A DNA stretch of 41,191 nt, taken from the NCBI GenBank assembly GCA_030603445.1, contig JAUVXU010000013.1, positions 1-41,191 of the forward strand. Direction: 5' to 3'. The stretch is from Methanomicrobia archaeon. GTDB taxonomy: Archaea; Methanobacteriota_B; Thermococci; Methanofastidiosales; NM3. This document shows positions 8,122 through 16,481 of this stretch, in pieces (the stretch's first letter is position 1; the number at the start of each line of letters is the position of its first letter). A model generated the notes under the pieces. That model was given only the letters and a program-made list of their open reading frames with translations, was not told the DNA's origin and searched no databases. Made by a program: the position numbers and the translations under genes.

Positions 8122-8883
8122 ATGGCAGCCATTTCCGTATCCACTGGATGCGTCATAACACATGACTACACAAAGATACGGAACCAGCTTAACTCTACAT
8201 CTGCTGATGCAGTTGAGATAATCGTGTATGAGCCGTATAATGAATGCATGCAGGCAATTCCTAAAATTTTTAATAATTTCTCAAAACCTGTGAGTGCATT
8301 GCACTCTGTAAAATCTATCCAGACCTTGCTATCAACCCCAGGACTGGAATCAAAAGGTGAAGCATTAATACAGGAATCAACCGTGCTTGCACATAAGCTG
8401 GATGCACCCTTATTGATAATACATGCATGGGATGGGAGGTTTTCTAACCTAGATATCGACACTATTTGCGCAACAGTTGTAAGATCCTGCTCATTTGCTG
8501 AGGACTATGGCATAACACTCTCATTTGAGGCACTTCCCTCGCGCTTTATGCATCCTGTGGCACTAATGCAACATATCTTAGAATCTACTCCGCTGGCAAC
8601 ATTTACACTAGACTTTGAGTATGCAAGCATCTATTCCATGTTTGATGATCTTATGCAGTTTGCACCGCGCCTTTCAAATATACACTTGAGGGATTATGAT
8701 GGAAAATGGATAGTTGATGGCAAGAGATCGTACTTAAGCCCCGGCAGAGGCAAGACGGATTTTAAGGCACAGATAAAAAAAATAAAGGCGCATGGATATG
8801 ATGCGTATTATACGATAGAGGCGCCCCATCCCTCACTGGAAAAAATTGAGGAGAACATTGAATTTTTCCGTTCACTTATATAG
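8122..8883 (+). CDS. Sugar phosphate isomerase/epimerase-like TIM-barrel protein
   Basis: A 253-aa soluble protein of the xylose isomerase-like / AP endonuclease family 2 TIM-barrel superfamily. The expected strand-end residues are visible: LHSVKS (about 60-65), LLIIHAWDG (95-103), LSFEALPS with a metal-ligand glutamate (133-140), FTLDFEYA (about 156-163), NIHLRDYDG (about 189-197) and YTIEAPHPS (about 233-241). These ligands suggest a divalent metal site. Members isomerise or epimerise sugars and inositols, and some are nucleases; the substrate is not recognisable here. The start ATG has only a weak GATGAG upstream. Its 3' end overlaps that of iorB by eight bases on the opposite strand. Confidence 0.82.
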   Translation: MAAISVSTGCVITHDYTKIRNQLNSTSADAVEIIVYEPYNECMQAIPKIFNNFSKPVSALHSVKSIQTLLSTPGLESKGEALIQESTVLAHKLDAPLLIIHAWDGRFSNLDIDTICATVVRSCSFAEDYGITLSFEALPSRFMHPVALMQHILESTPLATFTLDFEYASIYSMFDDLMQFAPRLSNIHLRDYDGKWIVDGKRSYLSPGRGKTDFKAQIKKIKAHGYDAYYTIEAPHPSLEKIEENIEFFRSLI

Positions 8884-9469
8884 CGGCATCATACCCCAAT
8901 TCAAATGCCCTCTTGTTGAGCTCATAGAAACGATCAGGGATCCGATATTTCACTGCTTTTAGGAGAGTGTCTTTTTCAAGGGGGATTGAAGCTTCTTCGG
9001 CAACTTTGGCAAAGGCACCTATCATGACGGTGTTGGATGTTATCTTATTGCCTGCTTTTATAGAAAGCGCTGTAGCATCTATTGCGCGTACTTTGAGATT
9101 CTCTTTTAGAATTTTTGATATATCTTCCTGGCTTGGATAATTTGCATCGCCAGTGGAAACGCTCACAGGCACCAATGCGTGCGTGTTATATATGGCATAT
9201 GCGCCCCGCTTCATATAATTTAAGTAACGCGCCGTTTCAACCGGCTCAAAACCCATTAGGATATCACCTTCCCCTTCCGGGGTTATGGAACCATATACTT
9301 CATCACCAAATCGAACATGGGCAATGACACTTCCACCGCGCTGTGCCATACCATGCGTTTCCCCAACCCTTACTTTCATCTTATTGTATATAGCTGCATT
9401 TGCTATCACTTGTGAGGCCACTAGCACTCCCTGGCCGCCTACGCCCGATATAACAATGTTGTATTGCAC
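8876..9469 (-). CDS. iorB: Indolepyruvate:ferredoxin oxidoreductase beta subunit (IorB)
   Basis: A 197-aa gamma-type subunit of a 2-oxoacid:ferredoxin oxidoreductase, closest to IorB. With IorA it oxidatively decarboxylates aryl pyruvates from aromatic amino acids to acyl-CoA, reducing ferredoxin in the cytoplasm. It opens with the glycine-rich ISGVGGQGVL (about 7-16), then ETHGMAQRGGSV (about 37-48), the family signature, then the ITPEGEGDILMGFEP block. The start is GTG 9469, preceded by GGTGAG at ideal spacing. The catalytic, TPP- and Fe-S-binding partner iorA is not in the window. That is unusual, since the two are commonly adjacent, and suggests a stand-alone or unlinked subunit. It diverges from the FAD oxidoreductase (59-base gap) and overlaps the TIM-barrel gene by eight bases at the 3' ends. 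Confidence 0.9.
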   Translation of the reverse strand: MQYNIVISGVGGQGVLVASQVIANAAIYNKMKVRVGETHGMAQRGGSVIAHVRFGDEVYGSITPEGEGDILMGFEPVETARYLNYMKRGAYAIYNTHALVPVSVSTGDANYPSQEDISKILKENLKVRAIDATALSIKAGNKITSNTVMIGAFAKVAEEASIPLEKDTLLKAVKYRIPDRFYELNKRAFELGYDAAI

Positions 9470-9501
9470 ATACTCACCAGGTATTACTTATCAATAAATT
9501 T

Positions 9502-9509
9502 TTTAAATA
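9502..9509 (+). promoter_or_regulatory. TATA box of FAD oxidoreductase gene, leaderless geometry
   Basis: TTTAAATA lies 20-27 bases before ATG 9529 with no ribosome binding site between, so transcription would start about at the start codon. This is a second example of the arrangement seen at topA. Confidence 0.55.
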
Positions 9510-9528
9510 TTTGGGATAAAGAACATTC

Positions 9529-10749
9529 ATGATTGTTATTGGCGGTGGATTGGGCGGACTTCTCACAGCGGCAATTGCTGCAAAATCTGGCCATGTCATT
9601 TTATTTGAGCGTTCTTCTAATTTGGGGGGGAGATTCAGAAATATACCATTTAAAGGGTATGCGCTGACTACTGGCGCATTGCATATGGTGCCGCATGGAT
9701 CAGAAGGGCCTCTTGCCCAGATTCTCGCTGAAGTGGGCGCTAAATGCACGATAGTAAACTCTTCACCATGGGGCACGTTCCTTCTGGATGGAAAGGAACA
9801 CAGATTCACGAACCTTCGTCATCAGCTTCCTTTTCTGGATAAAATGCGCATCTCTAAATTAATAACAGAAATGCGTTTTACCAAAGGCCCTAGTGGATCG
9901 GTGGAGGACTTGATAAAAGATCGCTTCAACGAAACGATATATCTTGAAGTAGTGCGCTGTATATTGGGTTGGGCAGTGTCTTGTCATCCTTCTGATGTTC
10001 AAGCAAAGGACCTCTATTCCATCGTACGCAATATCTTCAATTATGGGGGCCCAGGGGTTCCTATTGGCGGTTGCAGTGGTGTGATACGTTCACTAGAAGA
10101 TGTGCTATTGGGCCAAAACGTTTCTATAGTTCAAAAAGAGGTAAAGAAGATAGTAGTAGACGATGGAAAAGCCATAGGTGTAGAGACCACTGATGGTGAT
10201 TTTTATCCTGACGAAACTATAGGGTCCGATGTTGGGATTAAAAAGACTGTTGGGATGTGCCGGGATGGGGTGCTTGAGGCCGAATATGTTCGTGGCATTA
10301 TGAATATTTTGGAATCGAGAGGAATTAAGATAAACATCGCTGTGTCGGAGCCACTTATTCACCATAGTGGAGTTCTTTTCCCAATAGGCGCTGCGCGCGT
10401 GGAGGGCATGAATCAGGTCACGAATATAGATCCTTCCCTTGCACCACAGGGTAAGCATCTTGTAATGTGCCATCAGACTATTATGGGGCATAGCATACGC
10501 AAGGAGATTAAGAAAGGCATAACAGATATCGAAGAGGCGTTTCCCAAAAAAGACTTTGAGGTGCTTTGTGCTCAATCATATTTTGGAATGAACCCTGTAA
10601 ATCGTGCTGCACATGGATTGGACGTTTCCCAACAGTTCCCTATCGATGGAGTGTATATTGTGGGAGATAGTGCCAAAGGCGAGGGAGGCATTGAAGTGGA
10701 GGGCATAGCACTGGGTGTTATGAAGTTAAGAAGCCTACTAGATATTTGA
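9529..10749 (+). CDS. NAD(P)/FAD-dependent oxidoreductase (phytoene desaturase-like)
   Basis: A 406-aa flavoprotein of the amine oxidase / phytoene dehydrogenase-related superfamily. The N-terminal dinucleotide-binding motif is IVIGGGLGGLLTA (2-14), followed by the acidic end of the second strand (LFERSSNLGGRF, about 25-36), where the GGR motif is typical. A GGCSGVIRSLEDVL segment at about 182-195 matches the conserved GG-x-G active-site loop. The C-terminal FAD-binding motif is VYIVGDSAKGEGGIEVEG (about 374-391). There is no transmembrane helix. Archaeal members include carotenoid and isoprenoid-lipid desaturases/saturases as well as uncharacterised enzymes, so the substrate is unknown. The message is probably leaderless. 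A hairpin plus T-run follows the stop. Confidence 0.85.
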   Translation: MIVIGGGLGGLLTAAIAAKSGHVILFERSSNLGGRFRNIPFKGYALTTGALHMVPHGSEGPLAQILAEVGAKCTIVNSSPWGTFLLDGKEHRFTNLRHQLPFLDKMRISKLITEMRFTKGPSGSVEDLIKDRFNETIYLEVVRCILGWAVSCHPSDVQAKDLYSIVRNIFNYGGPGVPIGGCSGVIRSLEDVLLGQNVSIVQKEVKKIVVDDGKAIGVETTDGDFYPDETIGSDVGIKKTVGMCRDGVLEAEYVRGIMNILESRGIKINIAVSEPLIHHSGVLFPIGAARVEGMNQVTNIDPSLAPQGKHLVMCHQTIMGHSIRKEIKKGITDIEEAFPKKDFEVLCAQSYFGMNPVNRAAHGLDVSQQFPIDGVYIVGDSAKGEGGIEVEGIALGVMKLRSLLDI

Positions 10750-10761
10750 TAAATATTTTTA

Positions 10762-10799
10762 ACCCTATATTTAGGGTAATTTGAATTGTTCAATTTTTT
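10762..10799 (+). terminator. Tandem hairpins plus T-run after FAD oxidoreductase gene
   Basis: ACCCTA-TATT-TAGGGT (10762-10777) is followed by TTGAA-TTG-TTCAA (10781-10793) and a run of six T (10794-10799). The hairpin and T-run order fits a terminator for the plus-strand gene. On the other strand a T-rich stretch just past alba (about 10838-10870) would terminate that gene, so the interval serves both. Confidence 0.55.
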
Positions 10800-10880
10800 A
10801 AAAGATGTTGTTTTTATCAGATAGACTTCTTAGAAATTATAATAATTAAAAAATAATTAATAAAAAAAACACATTGCGAG

Positions 10881-11165
10881 TTATTTGCGCAACGTAATCT
10901 CTATTGCCGAAACATTGGATGTTGAACCGTCTTCCCTTGTCATCTGTTCTGTAGACGTTTTTATGTCATCTATTTTGATGTCAGGGATAAACTTGTTCTT
11001 AACAATCTCGGCTACATCGACTGTGCGTGATATTGCCCTGCCACGTGCTTTGAGGACTACTTCTTCAGCGTTACCTTCGTTAAATTGGGTAATTACTGCT
11101 AAAACATAGCTCATCTGGGGTTTGCTCCCAATATAAACCACGTCTTTCTCGTTGTTTTCGGCCAT
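10881..11165 (-). CDS. albA: DNA/RNA-binding protein Alba
   Basis: A 94-aa chromatin protein that binds DNA and RNA as a dimer. It aligns end to end with Sulfolobus Alba: [18 protein letters not shown] (about 9-26), [22 protein letters not shown] (about 38-59) and a C-terminal SAIEITLRK strand. The lysine equivalent to Sulfolobus K17 is kept, but the K16 position, the acetylation site known there, is serine. The start is ATG 11165 because GGAGAAG stands five bases upstream; an upstream in-frame start would add 13 residues not found in the family. A TATA-like AGTTAAATA (minus strand, about 11243-11251) gives a leader of about 55 bases. It is single-copy in this window and monocistronic. Confidence 0.96.
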   Translation of the reverse strand: MAENNEKDVVYIGSKPQMSYVLAVITQFNEGNAEEVVLKARGRAISRTVDVAEIVKNKFIPDIKIDDIKTSTEQMTREDGSTSNVSAIEITLRK

Positions 11166-11313
11166 AGTATCTTCTCCGTTATGATTTATGTAAATAATCT
11201 GCAATATGCTATCTGCAGACCATGATGTAATAGTATTATTAGTATTTAACTTTTGCGCAGGTATTAAAAAACGTTATAAAGATATAAATTGATATAAACG
11301 AGTGGGTGAGGTA

Positions 11314-13758
11314 ATGAAGAAAGTACTTGTTTTTTTATTATTGTGTACATTGATATGCTCAGGTATCAAAGGCAGCATGGCTGATACCGAGGTGTGGTGG
11401 AGTGATGATTATAATTATCGCATTCCAATAATACAACCTAGTAATAGCGAACCTGGAACTGCAACGATATCGTTTCAGGAGATTCTTGATAAGCTTGGGA
11501 TATATCCTTTTGATCCTACATTTGGATTTATAGAAAAAATAGACCCTATGTCCTTAATCCTTATTGAACAGGGAACTGCATCAGTTGAGCATCCTTTCTA
11601 CTTTGAACCTACGGTGAGTGTTATAGTTGATGACTTCGAGTCTGGCATTGCTGCATGGAGCGTCGGAAGCTCAGTATCTGTAAACATAATGGAGATTGGC
11701 GAAAGCAATTCCCTCCATTTTTATAAGGACACGGCATCTGGCGTAAAGATATATATTCCTTTGACAGCTGATATGTTCAAGGAAATGGACTATCTCTCTT
11801 TTGATGCAAAGGGTTCTTTTAGAATAACACTACGCGACCCTGCTAAAGGAACTTTCATAGTAGACGAGGAAGTGCATAATAAGAATTTCTCAAAACAGAT
11901 ACTTCCACTTGAGTTTGGCACGTTCAGGGAGGGCATCACGTACTATCTTGAACTTTACCCCCTTGATTTTGTGTCGAATAACTGGATAGATGATATTGTT
12001 TTTATTAATGATACTGTAAATATCGATTTCGCTGCCTCATCAGATAAATTATACCTTTACTTCAACACCTATTTTTCAGGAGAAAATCAGGGATCCCCCC
12101 TATTTTATCCTATAGATGGCGCTAAAAAACAGGGAATTCTTCAAGACCCGGAAGGATTCAGAATATCATTTGAGAATGAACCTTTTGAAGCTATCTCTAA
12201 CAATTATGATATTGTAGTCCAAGTAAGTGATGCGCGAAACAACATTGAATGGATACGCTACCGTATAGATTGGCCATCGTGGATTGATTTTGATGACACT
12301 AGCGTTGGCGTATGGGGCAATCTATCCTTTGATGGCACCTATTGGAATGCTGCATGGGACACACGTACAACAATATGCGATGGCCATCATACTCTAGCTG
12401 TAATGGCATGCGATGTCAAAGGCAATAAGACGTTCCAACTAATCGACGTTGAAGTGGAAAACATCGTTGATGGAATAAATTTGGCGCCAGGCAAGGAATC
12501 TTTCTCGTTTGCTATGATAGGGGATATGCAGCCGTTGGCAGGGGGCATGCGAAATCCTCTTGTTGCATCATATATTATGGATATTATATCTAATAAAGAG
12601 GACATTGACTTTATAGTGCAGGTAGGGGATATTGCATATGCTGGACATAAGGGAGAGTACGAACAGATACGTAGGCAGCTTACATCGCTAGCGACCGTTC
12701 CATTCTATCCTGCTATTGGAAATCATGATGCGGCTGCAGCTAGTGGAATCGATAATTTTGTTTATTACTTTGGTCATAAGATATATTCGTTTGATTACGG
12801 CACTTCCCACTTTATATTTCTCTGTTCAGAGCTTCCTGGTTACAAAGGCCTCATAGCAGGTGAGCAGTTGGAGTGGTTTGATAGGGATCTAGCCCAAAAC
12901 TCCGATAAGGATGCTATTTTCATAGTAATACACCAACCAATATATCCTGTGTTCCATGGCATAATCAACCAAGAGGAGGTTCAGGACGTAATAGAGCGTT
13001 ACGATAATGTTGCTGCCATATTCCAGGGCCATGAACATACGTATAATTACGAGGTCGTAAATGGAATGGATATATTCATTACAGGAGGTGCTACATGGCT
13101 GGACGGCCAGTATGCAAAAGAGAACACCTTTAATCATTATTTCATATTCGAGGTCAGTGGGGCGGCAATAACATGGAGGGTCGAGAAAACATCCCATCTA
13201 TTCTTGGAAACTCCCGACGAGGGTGAAGTTACCAATAATCCCTCTATCAAAGTGGCTGGCACCACACAGCCATACACTGTTGTGTTTGTCAACGGCATAG
13301 AGTGCACGAGCACAGCACGAGGGGACTACAGTGTTGTCGTGCCATTGGAACTTGGATCAAACACGATCACAGTAACTTCTGATGAATTGCCTGATGGCCA
13401 GGTGCATAGTGATACTCATACGGTGGTGCGCCTTGCTCCTTTGGAAATTGAAGTGCTAGGCGATGAAGAACCACTTGAGGTGCTAGTCACGTCAGATGGG
13501 CAGCCCATAGGAGGCGTAAGTGTACAGCTTCTTGATATGGAGATCACGACAGGAAGTGATGGAAGGGCAATATTTGAAAATTATCCAGAAAATGGAAATG
13601 ATATTAAAATATCTGCCTATGGCACCGGATATTATGGAACGTTCACTACTATCTCAATATCAAAGGATTCAGGAGGGTTGCCGCTTGCGTATGGTGCCAT
13701 TATTGCAGCTGTTATAGTGTTGGCAGTAATCGGGGCAATTATAAAAAAGAAAAAATGA
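11314..13758 (+). CDS. Secreted, membrane-anchored metallophosphoesterase
   Basis: An 814-aa surface protein. A signal peptide (first ~24 residues) precedes a long N-terminal part (about 25-390) with beta-rich modules, including a DDFESG segment typical of carbohydrate-binding-like sandwiches. The calcineurin-like phosphoesterase domain (about 395-640) has motifs in order: MIGDMQ, VQVGDIAYAG, AIGNHDA, VIHQPIY, QGHEHTYNY. These make a di-metal site of the purple acid phosphatase type. Two small beta modules follow (about 640-780), one resembling a glucodextranase-type domain and one a carboxypeptidase-regulatory-like fold. A final transmembrane helix and KKKK anchor face the cytoplasm. The start is ATG 11314 with GGTGAGG just before it; a GTG at 11302 would place the binding site inside the gene. 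The substrate is unknown; surface phosphate scavenging is a guess. T-rich DNA follows. Confidence 0.85.
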   Translation: MKKVLVFLLLCTLICSGIKGSMADTEVWWSDDYNYRIPIIQPSNSEPGTATISFQEILDKLGIYPFDPTFGFIEKIDPMSLILIEQGTASVEHPFYFEPTVSVIVDDFESGIAAWSVGSSVSVNIMEIGESNSLHFYKDTASGVKIYIPLTADMFKEMDYLSFDAKGSFRITLRDPAKGTFIVDEEVHNKNFSKQILPLEFGTFREGITYYLELYPLDFVSNNWIDDIVFINDTVNIDFAASSDKLYLYFNTYFSGENQGSPLFYPIDGAKKQGILQDPEGFRISFENEPFEAISNNYDIVVQVSDARNNIEWIRYRIDWPSWIDFDDTSVGVWGNLSFDGTYWNAAWDTRTTICDGHHTLAVMACDVKGNKTFQLIDVEVENIVDGINLAPGKESFSFAMIGDMQPLAGGMRNPLVASYIMDIISNKEDIDFIVQVGDIAYAGHKGEYEQIRRQLTSLATVPFYPAIGNHDAAAASGIDNFVYYFGHKIYSFDYGTSHFIFLCSELPGYKGLIAGEQLEWFDRDLAQNSDKDAIFIVIHQPIYPVFHGIINQEEVQDVIERYDNVAAIFQGHEHTYNYEVVNGMDIFITGGATWLDGQYAKENTFNHYFIFEVSGAAITWRVEKTSHLFLETPDEGEVTNNPSIKVAGTTQPYTVVFVNGIECTSTARGDYSVVVPLELGSNTITVTSDELPDGQVHSDTHTVVRLAPLEIEVLGDEEPLEVLVTSDGQPIGGVSVQLLDMEITTGSDGRAIFENYPENGNDIKISAYGTGYYGTFTTISISKDSGGLPLAYGAIIAAVIVLAVIGAIIKKKK

Positions 13759-13764
13759 TATATT

Positions 13765-13793
13765 CATTTATTCTTTATTATTTTTAATTTTTG
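13765..13793 (+). terminator. T-rich terminator after metallophosphoesterase gene
   Basis: Several T runs in succession within 35 bases of the stop, without a hairpin, match the known archaeal intrinsic terminator type. The rest of the gap to 13978 holds AT-rich DNA with a TATA-like AATATAAA at 13921-13928, a suitable promoter for the next gene. Confidence 0.5.
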
Positions 13794-13977
13794 TACTATT
13801 TTATAGTATATGGAAACGTTATGACGCATTATATATCGTTATTTTCGATTTTAGTATGTATTATGATAGTCAAAATTATAAATTTAAACGATTATGGCCG
13901 TTAAGTTAATATATTCCTTCAATATAAATCGTTACTATAGAAAGTAATTAATATTGCTTATCAATGGAAATGATGCC

Positions 13978-15009
13978 ATGAAGGTCTGGATTGATATATC
14001 AAACTCACCACAAGTTCTTTTTTTCAAAAGCATCATTAGGCGCCTAGAAAAGGAAGGGCACGAAGTAGTTGTCACTGCTAGGCGATTTGGAACTATGGAG
14101 GATATGCTTTCCCAAGCTGACATACCGTATGCTCTAATAGGAGAACACGGGGGTTCATCTAATGAGGCAAAGCTTATCTGCTACTCTAATCGTGTCATTG
14201 GACTTACAGAATTCATTTTAAAGGAGTGCCCAGATGTGGCACTATATAAGCATTCTGTGGAGGCCCCGCGTGTTGCATATGGCCTTGGCATACATTCTAT
14301 ATGCGTCATTGACAATGAGAATGCTATTGCACAAAACAAGCTAATGCTTCCTCTTTCCCAGAGAATAATAGCTCCTGTTGCCATTGATAAAAATCTTATA
14401 ACACGCTTTGGTGTGGAAGAAAGGCAAATTCGCCATTTTAATGGATTTTGCGAGCTTGCACACATAAACGACTTCATACCTTCTATGGATGTGTTGAATC
14501 AGCTAAACATAAAGGAGGGCAAGCCTTTGGCTATAATGCGCCCTGAGCCGGTAATGGCAAATTATTTCAATGGCGATCCATCAACATCAATCGTTACAAA
14601 ACTTCTGTCATCCCTAAAGGATTTCCAGTGTGTGGTGTTCCCAAGGACCGAGCAACAGCGCAAGCTTTTCGAGGGCCGCGGGGCGATCATACCGACGCAA
14701 TGCGTTGATTCGCTCTCCCTTATAAGTTTTGCAGATATTGTTATGAGTGCCGGCGGATCTATGAATCGAGAGGCCGTTGCGTTAACAAAACCCGCCATAT
14801 CAACATACAAGGAAAAGCTACTTTCTGTAACTGCATACATGGTGGAAGAAGGCATAAAGATGCATTCATGCGATGCACAGGAAATTACCCGCTATGCCGA
14901 CAAATTTTCTGGGAATAGGGCATATGAGCATAAGATTAAGGAAAAGCTCAAATCAATGGAAAATCCTGTAGATGTGATAATTGAGGAACTTGATATGATG
15001 GAGCTTTAG
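13978..15009 (+). CDS. DUF354 family protein (glycosyltransferase-like)
   Basis: A 343-aa cytoplasmic protein of the DUF354 family, predicted to have a GT-B glycosyltransferase fold. The opening MKVWIDISNSPQVLFFKSI is the family signature. The C-terminal half has IMRPEP (about 180-185), VVFPRTEQQ (about 214-222) and SAGGSMNREAVAL (about 258-270), the last resembling the nucleotide-sugar-binding loop of GT-B enzymes. No acceptor or donor can be inferred. The start is ATG 13978: the protein then begins exactly as the family does. A TTG at 13954 would add eight residues. It is followed after 49 bases by a TIM-barrel gene on the same strand, so the two may be co-transcribed. Confidence 0.85.
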   Translation: MKVWIDISNSPQVLFFKSIIRRLEKEGHEVVVTARRFGTMEDMLSQADIPYALIGEHGGSSNEAKLICYSNRVIGLTEFILKECPDVALYKHSVEAPRVAYGLGIHSICVIDNENAIAQNKLMLPLSQRIIAPVAIDKNLITRFGVEERQIRHFNGFCELAHINDFIPSMDVLNQLNIKEGKPLAIMRPEPVMANYFNGDPSTSIVTKLLSSLKDFQCVVFPRTEQQRKLFEGRGAIIPTQCVDSLSLISFADIVMSAGGSMNREAVALTKPAISTYKEKLLSVTAYMVEEGIKMHSCDAQEITRYADKFSGNRAYEHKIKEKLKSMENPVDVIIEELDMMEL

Positions 15010-15057
15010 CTGTAATTTCCGCAACACTTATCTTTTCCTCTTCCAAAGAATAATAGA

Positions 15058-15996
15058 ATGAAACCTATACTAGCCATAAACAACAGCCCTTATTATTATT
15101 TCAACCCTTTCATGCTTAGTAGCATAGGCATGACCTTTCCGTGTACAGAGCGCATCATAAAAAATCTTATCAAGAAGGTTTTGTGGCTTTCTAATCAATT
15201 CGATGATATTTTTATCCCTGGCATCCAGCTTGGGATTGAAAGTGACTTTGCACTAAGAAGCCCTTCGTCAATTAAGGCAATTCGCCGTTTTGGAGAGGAC
15301 CATGGAATAGAGTTCATAGTTCACGTGCCAGATCTAATAGTTCCAGGAAAGCAATGTTTGAAAGGCCTGCGACAATATGTTACCTCTTACATACTGGGCA
15401 CACGAAACATAACTAAAGAACGATTTTCCATGGAAGTCTTGAGAAGAGCAGACGCCGCATATTCTCTTGGTGCCAAGACAATGGTAATTCATCTTCCAAA
15501 TGGTGTATCCGAGACGCCACAAGATACTCTGTCATACTTCTCACCTAATATTTCTGATTCACTTAAAGAAAAATGCATCAAATTTGCAATAGAGAACTGC
15601 AATAATGAACCAAACCCCTTCTATGGAAGCGTACATAACATCAGCCTATTGCTAAAGAATTTAGGTAATCCATATGTATTTTGTTTTGATTATGGCCACT
15701 ATATTGTTGGTAGAAAAAATATTCCTAAAGATGAGCTAATATCTGCTGCAAAATTGGCAATGGTGCACCATGTACACATAAATGACGGAAGCTCTGATAT
15801 GCATCTTTTCATGGGGGAAAGGCCACAGCACACCAATCATGAGGTCTTGTTGGAGATGGAGAATTTATACATGGAATCTGTTTTAAGAAATGTCGATACA
15901 AATGGCAAGATATTTGTTTTTGAGCGCAACAGGCCATATTCAGAAAATCAATTACTAGCTGCTACTCAGATGCTATTGTCAGCCCTATCTCTTTGA
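15058..15996 (+). CDS. TIM-barrel protein, xylose isomerase-like
   Basis: A 312-aa soluble protein that looks like a sugar isomerase / AP endonuclease family 2 TIM barrel. Visible blocks are IQLGIES near residue 60, IEFIVHVPD (about 82-90), AKTMVIHLPNG (about 141-151), VFCFDYGHY (about 206-214) with a likely metal ligand, HHVHINDGSSD (about 240-250) and KIFVFERNR (about 283-291). The long N-terminal segment before the first clear strand is not typical. The function is unknown. Following the DUF354 gene closely, it may act in the same glycan-related pathway (inference). No ribosome binding site is visible. Its last 35 bases overlap the 3' end of the NfeD-like gene on the opposite strand. Confidence 0.72.
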   Translation: MKPILAINNSPYYYFNPFMLSSIGMTFPCTERIIKNLIKKVLWLSNQFDDIFIPGIQLGIESDFALRSPSSIKAIRRFGEDHGIEFIVHVPDLIVPGKQCLKGLRQYVTSYILGTRNITKERFSMEVLRRADAAYSLGAKTMVIHLPNGVSETPQDTLSYFSPNISDSLKEKCIKFAIENCNNEPNPFYGSVHNISLLLKNLGNPYVFCFDYGHYIVGRKNIPKDELISAAKLAMVHHVHINDGSSDMHLFMGERPQHTNHEVLLEMENLYMESVLRNVDTNGKIFVFERNRPYSENQLLAATQMLLSALSL

Positions 15997-16366
15997 CATA
16001 CAACACTAAATTATCCTCAACTAATATTACTTTTACTTCCGCCCCTTTGGGAATTTTATTGTCACTTCGTGCTTTCCATAGCTCGCCACGTATCTTTACC
16101 ATCCCCTTGTTGTGGATGTCAGATGATGCTATGCCTAAATAATCTGAGAAATCATCACTTGACATAACAGGCAGCCTTGTTAGTATATTGACGTTCATCC
16201 GGTAGTTCACATACGCAACAAGACACAACATCACGATAACTGGGAGAATGTAGATAAATTGTATGCCAACATACGCCCATAGTATGAGCACGACAAGGAT
16301 ATATATGCCATATGTGACAACAAATCTTTTTTTTATGTCAGCCTTGGATGGAAGACCGTGTTTCAT
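15962..16366 (-). CDS. NfeD-like membrane protein
   Basis: A 134-aa protein with two adjacent transmembrane helices (about residues 15-32 and 34-50), then a C-terminal OB-fold domain of the NfeD type (about 70-130). The domain has the typical core IHNKGMVKIRGELWKARS and the closing VEDNLVLYVKE. NfeD proteins usually partner a stomatin/prohibitin-like protein and sometimes a membrane serine protease; none is present in the window. This is a short NfeD without the protease domain. The start ATG 16366 has no obvious ribosome binding site. Its 3' end runs 35 bases into the end of the TIM-barrel gene, an unusually long convergent overlap. Confidence 0.78.
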   Translation of the reverse strand: MKHGLPSKADIKKRFVVTYGIYILVVLILWAYVGIQFIYILPVIVMLCLVAYVNYRMNVNILTRLPVMSSDDFSDYLGIASSDIHNKGMVKIRGELWKARSDNKIPKGAEVKVILVEDNLVLYVKEIGLTIASE

Positions 16367-16481
16367 AAAAATAAAAGAGAGTGAAAAAATAAAAGTTTAT
16401 TCCTGCTTTGTCCTGTCATTGTGCCATGCGTGCGAATGAACATAAACTTTTGATAGTTTATGTGCAAAGTTGGTATCCTAG

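Noticed and set aside
9474-9809. 111-aa minus-strand frame opposite the FAD oxidoreductase start
   Set aside because: It is antisense to the GxGxxG-containing gene and has no family resemblance.
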